From: Limnephilus marmoratus
Lineage: Eukaryota; Arthropoda; Insecta; Trichoptera; Limnephilidae
Direction: 5' to 3'
Length of the DNA: 64,000 bases
NCBI GenBank assembly: GCA_917880885.1
Contig: OU862908.1
Location: 57,805,819 to 57,869,818 of the forward strand
Positions 32,869-43,613 of the stretch are shown here, one piece after another. Position 1 is the stretch's first letter. Each line of letters begins with the position of its first letter. Below the pieces are notes generated by a model. It saw nothing but the letters and a program-made list of their open reading frames with translations. It was not told the DNA's origin and did no database searches. Made by a program: the position numbers and the translations under genes.

Positions 32869-33003
32869 TGGTACTCGGAGATCCGGACACATTGCCCCGC
32901 CCCGCCCGTGATCCTGTGCGGCTGCAGAAGTGACCTGAGATCCGACCCTGACATACAGAACTTCCTCGCCAAGCACCACCTCATGCCAGTCACCAGCGAA
33001 CAG
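32869..33003 (+). CDS. Rnd-type Rho GTPase, exon with G4 box and Rho insert
   Basis: Exon of exactly 45 codons between TCCACAG and GTAACC, both junctions phase 0. It reads W-Y-S-E-I-R-T-H-C-P, then V-I-L-C-G-C-R-S-D-L-R. In most Rho proteins the G4 box is NKxDL; GC-K/R-SDLR is the form found in Rnd1-3. The short segment after it (D-P-D-I-Q-N-F-L-A-K-H-H) occupies the place of the Rho insert helix and is followed by P-V-T-S-E-Q, matching the P-V-S-Y-D-Q of Rnd. A longer reading frame runs into the intron, where a GCAC-rich minisatellite begins about 200 bp on; that extension is not coding. Confidence 0.9.
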
Positions 33004-33211
33004 GTAACCAACATAACATTCCAGACCCTCAGCTTAATTGTTCTCCTATGTTTTAAACTCTTCAAAACAAACAGTGCTTCGTTCGCATTTACGAAGACGA
33101 TGCGACAACGGAAAAGCTGTGCAAATTTTACCCTTTTAATTATTTCGTACAAAAGCTGGCGATACAGTTATCACGCAATAAACAACAGATATTTGACAAT
33201 AATTAACGGCC

Positions 33212-33725
33212 AACACGGGCATCATTGCATCGTTTCACGGGCATCATTGTACTGGCATCATTCCACAGGCGTCATTATCATTATCATTGCACGGGTATCT
33301 TTGCATGGGAATTATTGCACGGACATCGTTGCACGGGCATCGTTGCACGAGCATCATTGCACGGACATCGTTGCACGGGCATCCAAGGCCGGATCCAGCT
33401 TTGGCGCCAGGGGGGGTCACAGAGTCGTGGTCAAGTCACAAGAAGTTAAAATATATAAAATCATTATGTTTAACAATTTTAATTTTAATTAGTGGTCCAC
33501 CTAGGTCCTGGACCCAGCCCAGGGGGGGGTTCATGACCCCCATAATCCTCCCCCTGAATCCGCCCTTGCGGGCATCGTTGCACGATTATCATCGCACAGG
33601 CATCATTGCACGGGCATCGTTGCACGGGTTTCATTGCACGAACATCGTTGCACGATTATCATCGCACAGGCATCATTGCACATCATTACACGCGCATCAT
33701 TGCACGAGCATCATTGCACGGGTAA
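33212..33725 (+). repeat. 14-bp minisatellite, GCACGGGCATCRTT
   Basis: About 23 units in two blocks (33212-33383 and 33569-33725). Units vary at a few positions (GGGCATCGTT, GAGCATCATT, GGACATCGTT). The blocks were one array before the MITE at 33384-33568 inserted. It starts about 210 bp downstream of the GTPase exon 32869-33003. Open frames through it in three phases are a by-product of the repeat. Confidence 0.9.
33384..33568. mobile_element. hAT-like MITE inserted in the minisatellite
   Basis: 185 bp with inverted ends CAAGGCCGGATCCAG and CTGAATCCGCCCTTG. The 8 bp CGGGCATC lie on both sides (33376-33383, 33569-33576), the duplication length of the hAT superfamily, and joining the flanks restores a regular repeat unit. 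Interior G and C runs sit near each end. No coding capacity. Confidence 0.75.
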
Positions 33726-33729
33726 CATT

Positions 33730-34406
33730 TTTCCCTTTGGAATGATGGATGGTTCGAAGATTGCCAGTTTTTTAATAACCAGGGAATGCTTGTCGTTGTT
33801 TTGTTTGAATTATTTACAAAAATCTAGCCAGACTAAATTTATGGGTTTATTATCTGCAACTTCTCATTTCTTATATTACAACGCATTAATCACGTTACCA
33901 AATTAAAAGAACCATTTCTGAATTCTCAGTTTCTTTCATATTTAAATCTCAAAAAAGAACAATACAATCAAACCGAAGTTTAAAAAAATAAGCAGTCTTT
34001 TCGCGAATTTGAATAAATTTCCATCGCAGGCGAAACTGCGATTACAATGAATCGGTAAACAATATCTTTGTTCCCAGACTGGTCGGCGCTTCGAGCAAAC
34101 TTATCAATTAAACCCCTGTATTAATTCAGCGTGTCATGGCGACCCCAAGTTATTAGAGGAAAAATCCTCGAGCTTTATTGACTCTCTCGGTGGGTCTCCC
34201 TCTGCGCCGCAGATCTCTTTCTAAGTGTCTGTTCGATTTGACGATCCAATAACACAAGAAAACAACTCAATCTATAATATCATTGCAATAAAAAGGCAAG
34301 ACAATAAAACTAAGAACTCGAAAATAAGGATCCAGTGGTATTCGAGTTTGAATGATTCGTTATTTTTAAACGAGAATTTTGTAAGCATTGAAGGAAATTA
34401 CATTTT
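33730..34406 (+). other. Intron sequence, nothing recognised
   Basis: No repeats or motif-bearing frames noticed. Confidence 0.35.
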
Positions 34407-34615
34407 TGAAGTGAAATCTTCTTTAGCACCGTTAAGCATTTGAAGTTCGATGAAACGATAAAGCTTCACTAAAGAGAGATAAACACATACATCTATAGGA
34501 TTTAGCCTGTGAGCGAATGAGATAGAATAATCGGTCCCATCTTTGTGCGGTGCTTCTTAGCCTCCCCACTCTTGTCTACTTTAGTTTTCTGAAGGTTTCA
34601 CTTCTACCGCGTGTG
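34407..34615. mobile_element. MITE with GAAGTGAAA-type ends, copy 2
   Basis: Ends TGAAGTGAAATCTTCTTTAG and GAAGGTTTCACTTCTA. The interior is inverted relative to copy 1 (10855-11051) and in the same sense as copy 3 (42061-42246). Copies 2 and 3 also share the next 80 bp (GCGTGTGAA..., ACACAAATA...), so they come from one composite source. Confidence 0.65.
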
Positions 34616-34649
34616 AACTGTACACAAATATTTGTTGTATGAATTTGCA

Positions 34650-35062
34650 CCCAATTCACCGCATACACAGCATATAGAGTCCCAACTTCCGGAGTCAGTG
34701 AGACTATGGCATGCCCAATTGGGGTATTTTGTAAGGCTAAAATTAAATAAGAAGGCGAAGGATACGGAGAAGAGGAAATTGGAGAAGTACTTTGCTATCA
34801 GATCTAGTCACAAAACACGGCGAAAGCCATTTCATGCAACTGTTCAATTCGGTATGGTGATCTTGCACCATGGCGATACTTAGAGTGTCTTCCATTTTGA
34901 AACGTACCGCAAATATACTTCATGTTATTTTAAGCGATTAAATCGTCAGAACACAAATTAATCAAATAACATTTATTTGTGCGCGCAGGAATTTGAATCC
35001 GCTACCTCCGGATCGCTAGTTGAGAGCCTTGCCCCTCGACCACGAAGGCCATCGGTGCTCCC
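34650..35062 (-). mobile_element. SINE, first family, full length
   Basis: Read on the minus strand: A box region GGTCGAGGGGCAAGGCTCTC, B box GCGGATTCAAATTCCTGCG, CACAAATAAATGTTATTTGA, then the body (ACGTTTCAAAATGGAAGACAC, GCTTTCGCCGTGTTTTGTGA, CAGATC, ...TGCCATAGTCTCACTGAC). Diverged but complete. Confidence 0.7.
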
Positions 35063-36194
35063 GGTGGGTTCCAGACTGGAGAATTGTATTCTAGTTGACT
35101 TCCAACATTTTAATAATTTAATATTGGTGAAGTTTCTAGTTAGCCTTGTTATAAATCCCAACACTTGTAAGCCCTTATTGGAGATTTCCATTATGTGGTT
35201 AACAAATGAAAGATTTTTGACTTTTTATGGATTTTTGTAAGCTCCATGGTTCAAGGTGAAAATGTTATTCCATGCGAAAATTAATTGCGTTAACCTAAAA
35301 ACTTTATAATGAAAAATTTCTTAAAATTTCAATTTCGATAGTTTTTTATGCTTATTTCGAACCAATTTCTGATTTACTTTATTCAAATATTCGAATCATT
35401 ATTAATGATTCGATTCTAGACTGATCTAGGAGTTGTTTTTTCTCCCTTCGGTGATGCCAGATGTCACAGTCTTTTAGGGATGTCGCTTGGTATATTCTGT
35501 TAAGTTATTCCTTAGCTTATTTACATATTTCTTTCTCTCGCTTCTTTTGAAGGGTTTATGTAATGAACACCTTATTTAAATAATTGTATCTAATAATTGT
35601 TATATTCCCACGCCTCTGAGCGGCACCATAAACAAAACACAGACCCTACTAAAGTAAAATATGTGAGGGTTCTTAGTTATTGTTTCAAGTTACATTCTTT
35701 TATCGCGTATTTTATAAGCCGCTGTTGTAGAATTATTTTGTTGATTTATCAATAGACGCGAAGTTCAATAAAACCACTTATTTTGATTTCATTATTTTCC
35801 CCGCTCGATTCAATTTTACGAGATATCGTTTTGTTATTCCTATTGTACCCAGTAATTTTCGTAGCAGATCGAAGGATTTCAAAAATAAGTTTATTATATC
35901 AACAGCGGACGATTAGAATATGACAAAGCATGGGAATCAATGATCTCTGAAAGTACATGTTTTATAAAGAAAGGTTTTTGTTTTTACCTCTCTAAACAGA
36001 AAATCAAACAAGATAATTTTCGCCTTCCTGGCAAGTATTTTATGATCGTAACGGGATAATGAAATAAAATGCACAATTTTAACGGTAAACACAATTAGTC
36101 TTTTGTGTACTTTGCAAGTATTGTACGTATTTAGAGCAGTTCAAGAATAGTATCTAAGACAGTACAATAAACTTTAACAATAACTTCATGGATT
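35063..36194 (+). other. Intron sequence, nothing recognised
   Basis: AT-rich, with no repeat shared with the rest of the window. Confidence 0.35.
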
Positions 36195-36660
36195 TACTCC
36201 CAAAGGTAACTTCTTCTTCTTCTTCTTTCGTATGGTGGGGGGTCAGAGGGGGACATCTAGGTCTGCGAGCCAGTCTAGGGCCTCAGGCGTTGCCCTGTGG
36301 ACCTCATCAATCCCGCCGGGGAATGAATTTAGCGGGCATTCGTTGACCACATGTTCGGTGGTCTGCACCGCACCGCATTCACACGTCGCCGACTCTTTAA
36401 GGCCCCATCTATGCATCATGTGAGCACAACGGCTATGGGAGCACCTTATCCTATTGATGGCAGTCCAGAGTTTGCGAGGCAATGAGAACCCAGGCTGTCT
36501 CTCAGTGGGGTCTTGCACGAGATCGGCGTTTTTGACGTTGGCTGATTGCCACTCAAGCTTCCACCTATCTTCTGGGGTGAGAGGTGTTCGAAGGAGTCTT
36601 TCTCCTTCCGTCCAGAAGGGTTTACTTGGTAACTTAATTGTTCCATTAACCGCCGTTTAA
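36195..36660 (-). pseudogene. 5'-truncated LINE, C-terminal finger and GAA tail
   Basis: Minus frame 36243-36518 ends the retrotransposon protein: L-W-T-A-I-N-R-I-R-C-S-H-S-R-C-A, H-R-W-G-L, then C-E-C-G-A-V-Q-T-T-E-H-V-V-N-E-C-P (zinc finger C-x-C-x7-H-x4-C), and D-W-L-A-D-L-D. The stop is followed by CCCCCCACCATAC and (GAA)n at 36210-36228, the tail type of several insect LINEs. The same frame continues upstream to about 36660 where similarity stops. Confidence 0.75.
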
Positions 36661-36937
36661 CGTTTTACCAAAATGGTTTCATCTAGGATGACTCATTCTA
36701 GATTAGTTGAAATCATTTTAATCTTGCTAGTGATGTACCTGAAGATGCGCGGTAAGATCCGGATCCAGAACCTTAACTCAAGCTGTGACAACCCTTCCAG
36801 GGATCGTATTTGAGCGGCAGGGTAAAAATTCACCAGATACTCGTAAAATAACAATTTTTCGAAATCAATTTTTTTTTTTTTAGAAAATACTTCAGATTTA
36901 GATTAAAAATGACATCTTTCCGATTGTTATTCCCAAG

Positions 36938-36980
36938 ATAATATTGTGGTGTTTTTAAGAAAAAATACCACAATATTCTT
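36938..36980. repeat. Small hairpin
   Basis: AATATTGTGGTGTTTTT and AAAAATACCACAATATT form an inverted repeat just left of a Helitron start. Confidence 0.6.
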
Positions 36981-37672
36981 TACTAAGTATAAAATGAAGT
37001 CGCTCACGATGTATGTGCGCTTAGATCTTTTAAACTACTCAACGGATTTTCATGCGGTTTTCACCAATAGATAGAGTGATTCATGAGGAAGGTTTTAGGT
37101 ACAGTAGAGCCTCGCTAACCCGGACCCCCGTTACTTCGGTGCACGCTGTAATCCGGATGGGTGCTTGCGGGTCACAACGTGTCAATATTCAATCATTTGC
37201 CGTCACTCGTTAATTAACTTTTAGTTTTTTTAAAATTTCATGTTAAGTACGCAAATTTCTTACATGTTTGATTTTTTTTATAAGTATGTACATTTGTACG
37301 TACATACTCGTACATATTCTTGTCTAAATTGACTTTAAATTTTTACTTTAATAAATAAAACCCATGTTAAAAATGTGTTTTATTCCTATTAAAATATTGC
37401 ATACTATGATCCGGACGCCTCGATAATTCGGAGGGGGTCTTGTTTTTCCCTATCCGGATTAGCGAGGCCCTACTGAATACAATTTGTCAAGGTTTTATAC
37501 CTGGCCAAGCGGCAGCGGGCAGCGGGCAGCGTGATGTGGAGTTGAAGGTTTATTTGAAGTGGTTAAAATGGTTAATTTGATTTAGTTGAAGGTTTTTTAG
37601 GCAACCTAAAAACAAATGGCGTTGGTTATAAATGTTTCGTTGGCCACAGCAACGTGTGGCCGGGTCTGCTAG
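36977..37672 (+). mobile_element. Helitron of the TATAAAATGAAGTCGC family, with an insertion
   Basis: 5' region TCTTTACTAAGTATAAAATG then AAGTCGCTC, and the end GGCCACAGCAACGTGTGGCC (7-bp hairpin), GGGTCTGCTAG, T. The same ends and body (CGGATTTTCATGCGGTTTTC, CCAATAGATAGAGTGATT) occur at 60770-61963. The interior carries GGCAGCGGGCAGCGGGCAGC. A pogo-like element (37102-37475) sits in the middle. No Rep/helicase. Confidence 0.8.
37102..37475. mobile_element. pogo/Tigger-like MITE
   Basis: 374 bp with inverted ends CAGTAGAGCCTCGCTAACCC and (inverse) CAGTAGGGCCTCGCTAATCC, then CCGGA. Such CAGTxGxxCCTCG...CCGGA ends belong to pogo/Tigger elements of the Tc1/mariner superfamily. TA precedes it; AA follows where a TA would be expected. 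Confidence 0.75.
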
Positions 37673-37709
37673 TTATGTATAAAGTCTTAAAATGTTTCAC
37701 ACCAATATA

Positions 37710-38087
37710 CAGTGTGTCCGGGGGTAAAGTGCATTAACTTCGGGAGGTGATTCTACGTGATGGTAGGACTAAAAAAGATTTAACAACTTTTTCCGAAATT
37801 CCAACATTATTTCCCATACAAAAAGACGTACCTACTAAAAATCCTTAGTGTGAAGTACGATCTTACTTGCTGAGAGCCTGCCGGGCGCCCGACTCGATTG
37901 TGATTGGCCCGTATCGTAACAGCGGAATATAATTAATCTGGCCGCCCACGCCGGACTAATTTTATCCTTTTACCTCAAAACTACCCCTAAAAGTTAGAAT
38001 TTCGAATAAAGGTATTTATCTTTTTTACTTGTACTATCATGTAGAATCACCTCCCGAAGTTAATGTACTTTACCCCCGGACTCCCAG
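37710..38087. mobile_element. TA-flanked MITE, copy 1
   Basis: TA on both sides. Inverted ends of about 48 bp: CAGTGTGTCCGGGGGTAAAG, TGCATTAACTTCGGGAGGTG, ATTCTAC and the mirror at 38040-38087. Copy 2 at 51605-51994 carries the interior in the opposite direction. TA duplication suggests Tc1/mariner mobilisation. Confidence 0.85.
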
Positions 38088-38464
38088 TATATTTATGACA
38101 ATAAGTTTGTTACATATTATCATTATTCATACTTGGAAACAAAATGTCAAGGTGTATTAAAAGATGATGTATCAACTGTATTTTATAAATCCGTGCCTTT
38201 ATTGTGGAGGATAGAGAGAAAATGCTGGAAATTTGTTCAGTTTGTTTATTTCGCCCTATGGACATTTATTAGTTGCCCCATTAATCATGACTTACGTATA
38301 AATCCACTATCTACCTTCGTGCAGGGGTGGAATAGACTACCCCCTGCGAGCCTTTATATCTATGGTCCGTAAAATATCTACTTATTAATGGAATTGATAA
38401 GTCACAATCTATGAAAGCATTGCTATTCATTGTAATATATCTATGTATAATCATAAATACATTT

Positions 38465-38774
38465 AGGTTGTGACTCTTTTGGTAATTCTGGTTCAATGAA
38501 CTCTAGAACTTTTGCTTTGACTTTAAGTTTCATGTTTGCAGAATTCAGATCAACCTGCCCATCCCCATTAAAGTATTATAATTTGTTCAGCGTTTTTATC
38601 TCCAATTAGTCCAATTTGACCTCAAACGCTCTAATGCCGAACGACCAGAAACTGCCAAATCTGGTTCCCGCACACTGCTATAAGCATGATAATAGTGGAG
38701 ATCGTTTAAACGAGATATTAGTACGCAATTGCGCCTCTATGACTATCCCATGATTTTTCACGGGTCTGCGCTAG
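38465..38774 (+). mobile_element. Helitron, third family, 3' part
   Basis: Contains GGTTCAATGAACTCTAGAAC and ends CCCATGATTTTTCACGGG (hairpin), TCTGCGCTAG, T. The 5' end was not located. Related ends at 13554 and 47199. Confidence 0.65.
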
Positions 38775-38994
38775 TATCTATATACCTATTTTACTTAAAT
38801 ATTGTGAAAAAAAAATGTTATTGGTATCCGGTATTAGACGGCGACACCAAAACTGAAAAACCGCTTTAAAAGGATTAATGCTTGAAAAACGGTATCACTT
38901 CTACGTACGTAAGCATATATTTCTTCACAACTACACTTCTGTCCTGATGTTGGACATTGCAATGCGCGTAATAAACCAAAAATGTTGATAAATG

Positions 38995-39851
38995 TGAGGG
39001 AGCGGGCCGTATCGGTAGAGTCGGGCAGCGAGAAATGAAAGGCGTCGGTCGATGTACGAGTCAGTCGTTTATTGGGCTACGTAGCGAGGTCGGTAAAGCG
39101 GTAACAAGATGTAAGGCAGAGTGCCGTAGATGAAAAGCTGCAGACTTGCGGTGTGATGGAGATGGTGCGGTGAAGGTCAGCGAGTTGCTCGACACCATGG
39201 CGGTGGAGATGACCTATCTTCCAGGCCGTTGCTCGACGCTTTGAATCGCGGAGATGAACGGTGAGTGGCTCGGTGAGCTGAGCCACCAGCAGGTAGTCCT
39301 GGCGAGGCGGAGCGTGTTTCCATGGCAGCGAAGCACGGTGGGGCTTCAGGGTGCCATGAAGTGGTGAGCTGATCCCTGGACTGAAGGTGCGTCAAACCTT
39401 ATAAGTCGCGGGATGGAGCTGTTCTCAGGAGCTGAAGACACGATGGGCCTTGTAGCTGAGACGTGGTGGTGGACCTCGGGAAGCTGCCCTGGATGTGTGC
39501 CATGCAGGAGCACTTGTGCGATCTGTTACTTGTTGAGATATTGACCGACTGTTGAACTGATACTGACTGAGCTAGCGCCGAATTTAGTCGCTTTATATAT
39601 GCCAGCGCGACCGGTGGGAGTAATGTTCCATTCGCCGGCAATGTGCACACTGGAAGGTACTCGATCATACCCGGTGCCGAATATTCAGGCGGCTTATAAA
39701 CTCCAGACCTTTCTAGGCGGTGGCGATATTATTATCGTCCAGCCGGCACGGCAGGCGAGAAAGTAAATCGCGACCGGCATAATATGTAGGTACCTAGGCA
39801 AGTACCCGCGCCGCGCGAATATTAGAAGATGTTTCTCGATGTGTCGCCACA
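38995..39851 (-). mobile_element. Solo LTR of an LTR retrotransposon
   Basis: On the minus strand this 857-bp, GC-richer block begins TGTGGCGACAC and ends GAGCTCCCTCA-like (TG...CA) with AATG duplicated on both sides (38991-38994 and 39852-39855). It holds a TATA box (TATATAAAG), TCAGTCAGTA about 28 bp downstream, and AATAAA near the end (39070-39075 on the plus strand). These are the parts of an LTR with promoter, start and polyadenylation signal. No internal region or second LTR adjoins, so it probably arose by recombination between two LTRs. Confidence 0.7.
39561..39600 (-). promoter_or_regulatory. Core promoter of the solo LTR
   Basis: TATATAAAG (39591-39600) and the arthropod initiator TCAGT, present twice in TCAGTCAGTA (39561-39570), are spaced about 28-30 bp on the minus strand. 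Transcription would run antisense to the host gene. Confidence 0.55.
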
Positions 39852-39944
39852 AATGTAATTCACGTAATGAAAAAACTATATTAATTATGTTAAATTGTTT
39901 TTTGCGAGTTTTACATCTTTCATAAGCATACGTGTTTCCTTTAA

Positions 39945-40080
39945 CTTACATCATGGCTTCTTCAAGACCCATGTTCACTCATTTTTTCCCCTGGCCTTCT
40001 ACAGTGTCTCCAAAGATATCATAGGCCCTTGGGGAAAACTCTGAACCTGTGACATTTTGTAAGGAGTAAGTAAATAAATG
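39945..40080 (+). mobile_element. Jockey-like LINE 3' tail fragment
   Basis: ACATCATGGCTTCTTCAAGACCC, GTTCACTCATTTTTTCC and GTGTCTCCAAAGATATCATAGGCCC match the tail of the LINE at 25023 and 13045. Confidence 0.55.
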
Positions 40081-42060
40081 AAGGGCCAAAAGAAATCCCA
40101 TTTTGTACTTCGTTGACTTCTCACAATATATGTGTTTTATATTTGTCTTCGCCTGTAGTGAAATATAAAATATAAAGAATTTGTACAAACTTATTTACAG
40201 ATATGGCAAGGATTGATTTACCGGGAGGTGGGTGTTTATTTTTTCGTCAGTGTCTTAAAGCGCAACTGAACAAAATTTTAAACGAATATCATTCAAAATC
40301 ATATGCATATGTATCAGAGGGAGAGTTGCGGGAGGTTTTAGGAGCGAGAGGGTGTGGCACCCAAGGGGTGGTGGAGGGAGCTTTTATTTAATGCAGGTGC
40401 TTATTTTTTGTGCAGGTTTTAGAGTAACAATGGAAATTTTGTTTTGGGTTGGTCAAAGGACATAATATTATGATTGTAAAGAGTATAGAGCTTAAAGTAC
40501 AGCGAGAGCAGACATGCCTTACTCAATTTTATATAGAAAGAACATTTATTCATTGTTTCATCTTTACTCTTTATTTGCAAAATGTATAAATAAAATTACG
40601 TAACAATTTAATTCGGAGAATGAAAAATAATGTTTGCTTTTTGGTACATTCAAATATTTTTATTGAAAAAGTTAAATATATTTTTATATTCATCAAGGTT
40701 TCTTATATTTCAATACAGGCGAAAACAATTATAAAAATAAACATTGTGAGAAGTCAACAAAGTACAAAATAAAATGTTCGTTTCAAGAAAATATATTTGT
40801 GCTAAAACTTGATACTTCAAAAAATATAAAGAATCATCAACACCGTGTGATTATGTACGGGGTTTAACAGCACGCAGCCGAAGGATTTTAACCGGAGATT
40901 CGTGAACATATTTGGAGTTAAAAAGTAGATGTCATTTTGCTGTCGATGATTTTTTTTCTATTTAAAACAAAAAATATAGTTTTCAATCATACGCCGCCAC
41001 TGATAACACTCCTACAGGATCACGTGATACGCGCGCTGTTTCGTGTGTTACCGTGCTGCTGGAAAGAAACGGAGTGCTTATCACGTGATCCGCTTGGCTA
41101 TACCTGAGTATTCATTTGAGACGTGTGATGGAAAAATATTTTTATCGTTTTAATTGAAAAAAATATATCATCGGGCAGCAAAATGACATATGCATTATTT
41201 ACTCCAGATATGCTCAGGAATCGCCGGAAAAAATCCTTCGGGTACGCGCTGCTACATCCTGTGCATAATGTTCAATACATAAAGATACCAAAAAGAACAC
41301 ATTTCTGCTTTTTCCGACAAAACAAAATACTGCAATACGTGAATTATTGTATGGTATTGAATTTCTTTCTTTCTTACCATCAAATTTTGTAATCGCATAA
41401 CCGCGAAAATTTAAACGAAAGCTTATCTTGTCAAATACTTTGCTTAAATCTTAAAATATTTGTACATGCTGGTAAATATAAAACTAAAACAATATTCGTG
41501 ATATTCATTTGTCCCAATATTGTAGTTAATGACTCAAGGGTTTATATAAAACACCCTCTTTTGTTGCTTCCCCTATCCCGAACAAACACCGTGTTGTGTT
41601 AGTGTACCAAAATGATTATACTCTAATGTGTAATAAATCTCGCAAAATGTTATGTTGTGCTTGCGAAAAACAATATTTTAAAGGTGTCATATGTGCCCGC
41701 GCTATCTTCTCACTTACAACATGTGTAGCCTATATTAGCAATACTTTACAACTTGTCACTTTCAATAAAGAATACCAACGAGGGAGGAAATTTACAGTCA
41801 CTTTATCAAGATCAACCTTGAACGTTCAGTGGGAGAGATTTATAAATTCCACATAAATAATCCGAGCTTCGAAAGATTGTGGATATTGGAATTTTTTGTG
41901 TGGACTTTCACGAAGTAATGAAAACTGATGTTTTATCGGATGGTTTCAAGGATTTTTAGATAGATGGATAGCAAGTTTGGATGTTAGTCAAGTTTCATAG
42001 ATAGACGAAAAACAAGCGTATATTCAAATAGGTGCTTACATAATCCACACCATTTGCTTT
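40081..42060 (+). other. Intron sequence, nothing recognised
   Basis: AT-rich. Inverted bits around 41023-41095 (ATCACGTGAT, and GCGCGCTGTTT) are short. Frames at 41183 and 41596 have no motifs. Confidence 0.35.
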
Positions 42061-42246
42061 TGGAGTGAAAATTTCTTTAACACCGTTGTGATGTGAAACT
42101 CGATGAAATGAAAAAACGACACTAAAAGGAGAAAAACACATACAACTACAGGATTATGCCTGCGAGAGAATGAGATAGAATAATCGGTCTTCTCTTTGTG
42201 CGGTGCTTTGCCTCCACATTCTTTAGTTTTCTGAAGGTTTCACTTC
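42061..42246. mobile_element. MITE with GAAGTGAAA-type ends, copy 3
   Basis: GGAGTGAAAATTTCTTTAAC at the left and GAAGGTTTCACTTCTT at the right, with the same interior as 34407-34615. Confidence 0.6.
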
Positions 42247-42555
42247 TTCCGCGTGTGAAATACACACAAATACATTTTTAATGAATTCCGCACCCCAATA
42301 TATTGCATACCACTTGCAGAGTTCCAACTGCTCCCAACCGCACGGAGCCAGTGAGACTAGAAACAGTATTTTTTTTTAAATAAAAACTCTAATAACACCA
42401 ACCATGTAGGATGGCGAAAACTTTATTTATCATCAAAAATACTAATTTCGGTCGTGTGTCGATCCTGCATAATTCTGGTTCAATGAACTCTAGAACTCAA
42501 AGTTGCTTTGAATTTAAGTGTAATTTTCAAACTTGGAACTGTTTTATTTTTCACA

Positions 42556-42885
42556 CAGGAGGCCTTGAGGAAAATAATTTCCTTCAGGGCTTATGTCATC
42601 TTTGGAGATGCTGTGTGGAGGGTTTTTTTAAGGAAAGGAAGGAGAGGAGAGTTCTGTGAAAGGGAAAGGGTTTAAGGGGTTGTAGGAATCTGGGGTTCAG
42701 TATGTCCTGGTCATCCGCCTTTAAGAACAAACAAACAAACCTTACCCCATGAACCCGAGCTGCTAAATCACCAAACGTTGCGAACCACTTGGGGCGACCT
42801 TTGGCAGAGGTGTTGGTTATCCAATAAAGGTTCCCGGGGCGGCGGTACCCATTCCCGCCTCTCAAATTAAATTGTTTATTTGGGG
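42556..42885 (-). mobile_element. Repeat sharing the Jockey-like LINE tail
   Basis: Minus strand: a frame of 97 codons (42596-42889) including A-K-G-R-P-K-W-F-A-T-F-G-D-L-A and ending L-L-S-F-L-S-L-K-K-P-S-T-Q-H-L-Q, the tail shared with the LINE at 25023. Same organisation as 7455-7745. The LTR element lies 10 bp from its start. Confidence 0.6.
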
Positions 42886-42895
42886 ACAAGTGATG

Positions 42896-43172
42896 TGTGG
42901 TGAACGTATGTCTTGCGGTATGAAAGAGACATGCGTGTATGAGTGAGACAGCATGAGGAACGTATAAAAGGGTGTGATTGCTGTCTACCGTCCTCTTTGG
43001 ATTATCGCTTCGTAAGAAGCACTACCTGTACCATATCTCGGAATAAACTCGCTAAGTCTACCTACGAGTATTTATTGTTCAATCTCCCTGAACTGAGAGC
43101 ACAATATAGAGGAATCTGGATCCATACAAAGGAGTCCAGAAAGTAATGTTGATACCAGCCACGGTCATCACA
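42896..43172 (+). repeat. 5' LTR
   Basis: Starts TGTGGTGAAC and ends GGTCATCACA (TG...CA). TATAAAAG at 42963-42970 and AATAAA at 43042-43047 mark promoter and polyadenylation signals. An open frame of 67 codons crosses both LTRs but is not a known LTR protein. Confidence 0.95.
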
Positions 43173-43174
43173 TT

Positions 43175-43190
43175 TGGCGCAGCCTATAAA
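43175..43190 (+). promoter_or_regulatory. Primer binding site
   Basis: TGGCGCAGCC starts two bases after the LTR. TGG at this place is the complement of the CCA end of a tRNA and TGGCGC is common in Gypsy elements. The tRNA cannot be named with confidence. Confidence 0.6.
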
Positions 43191-43613
43191 GGAAGAAGAT
43201 TTACGCAGCAGCCAAAATCACATTTGGCAGCAAACATCACGAGATTGAGGCTACAGTGGACAATAGGTGATCAGGCAGCATCAGGCCAGATCACATTCAG
43301 GAAGAGCAAGAGCAGCAGAAATTGGCATCCGAGGAATAGCAAGGCGCTGGATAGGTTTATTCAGTGCCGAGAACCTGGAGGAGCATACACGTAAGGCGTG
43401 GATGGAGAAGTCCGGGTCTTCAGGAGAAGATCAGAGACCAGGTGCAGACCTCACGGAAGGCGTGCCGGCGCATTAGAAGGACGACCAGGGTTCAGGAGCC
43501 AGGAGACGGTCCGCGGAAGGGCGAGATCGGAGCAGCAGCATCAAGTCAACAGAGTCGTGAGTTGAGTGCTGTTTGTAAAATTTTCTGTTTTTATTGATTG
43601 TATCTGTGTGAAG

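Noticed and set aside
32908..33492. Frame of 194 codons
   Set aside because: Starts out of frame in the GTPase exon and continues through intron and minisatellite.
33212..33725. CRISPR-like array
   Set aside because: Units adjoin without unique spacers, and the sequence is eukaryotic.
33225..33906. Three overlapping frames with His-rich repeats
   Set aside because: By-product of a 14-bp repeat without stops; 14 is not a multiple of three, so all phases open at once.
42943..43146. 67-codon frame in both LTRs
   Set aside because: It overlaps promoter and polyadenylation signals and has no known motif; identity of the two copies only reflects LTR identity.
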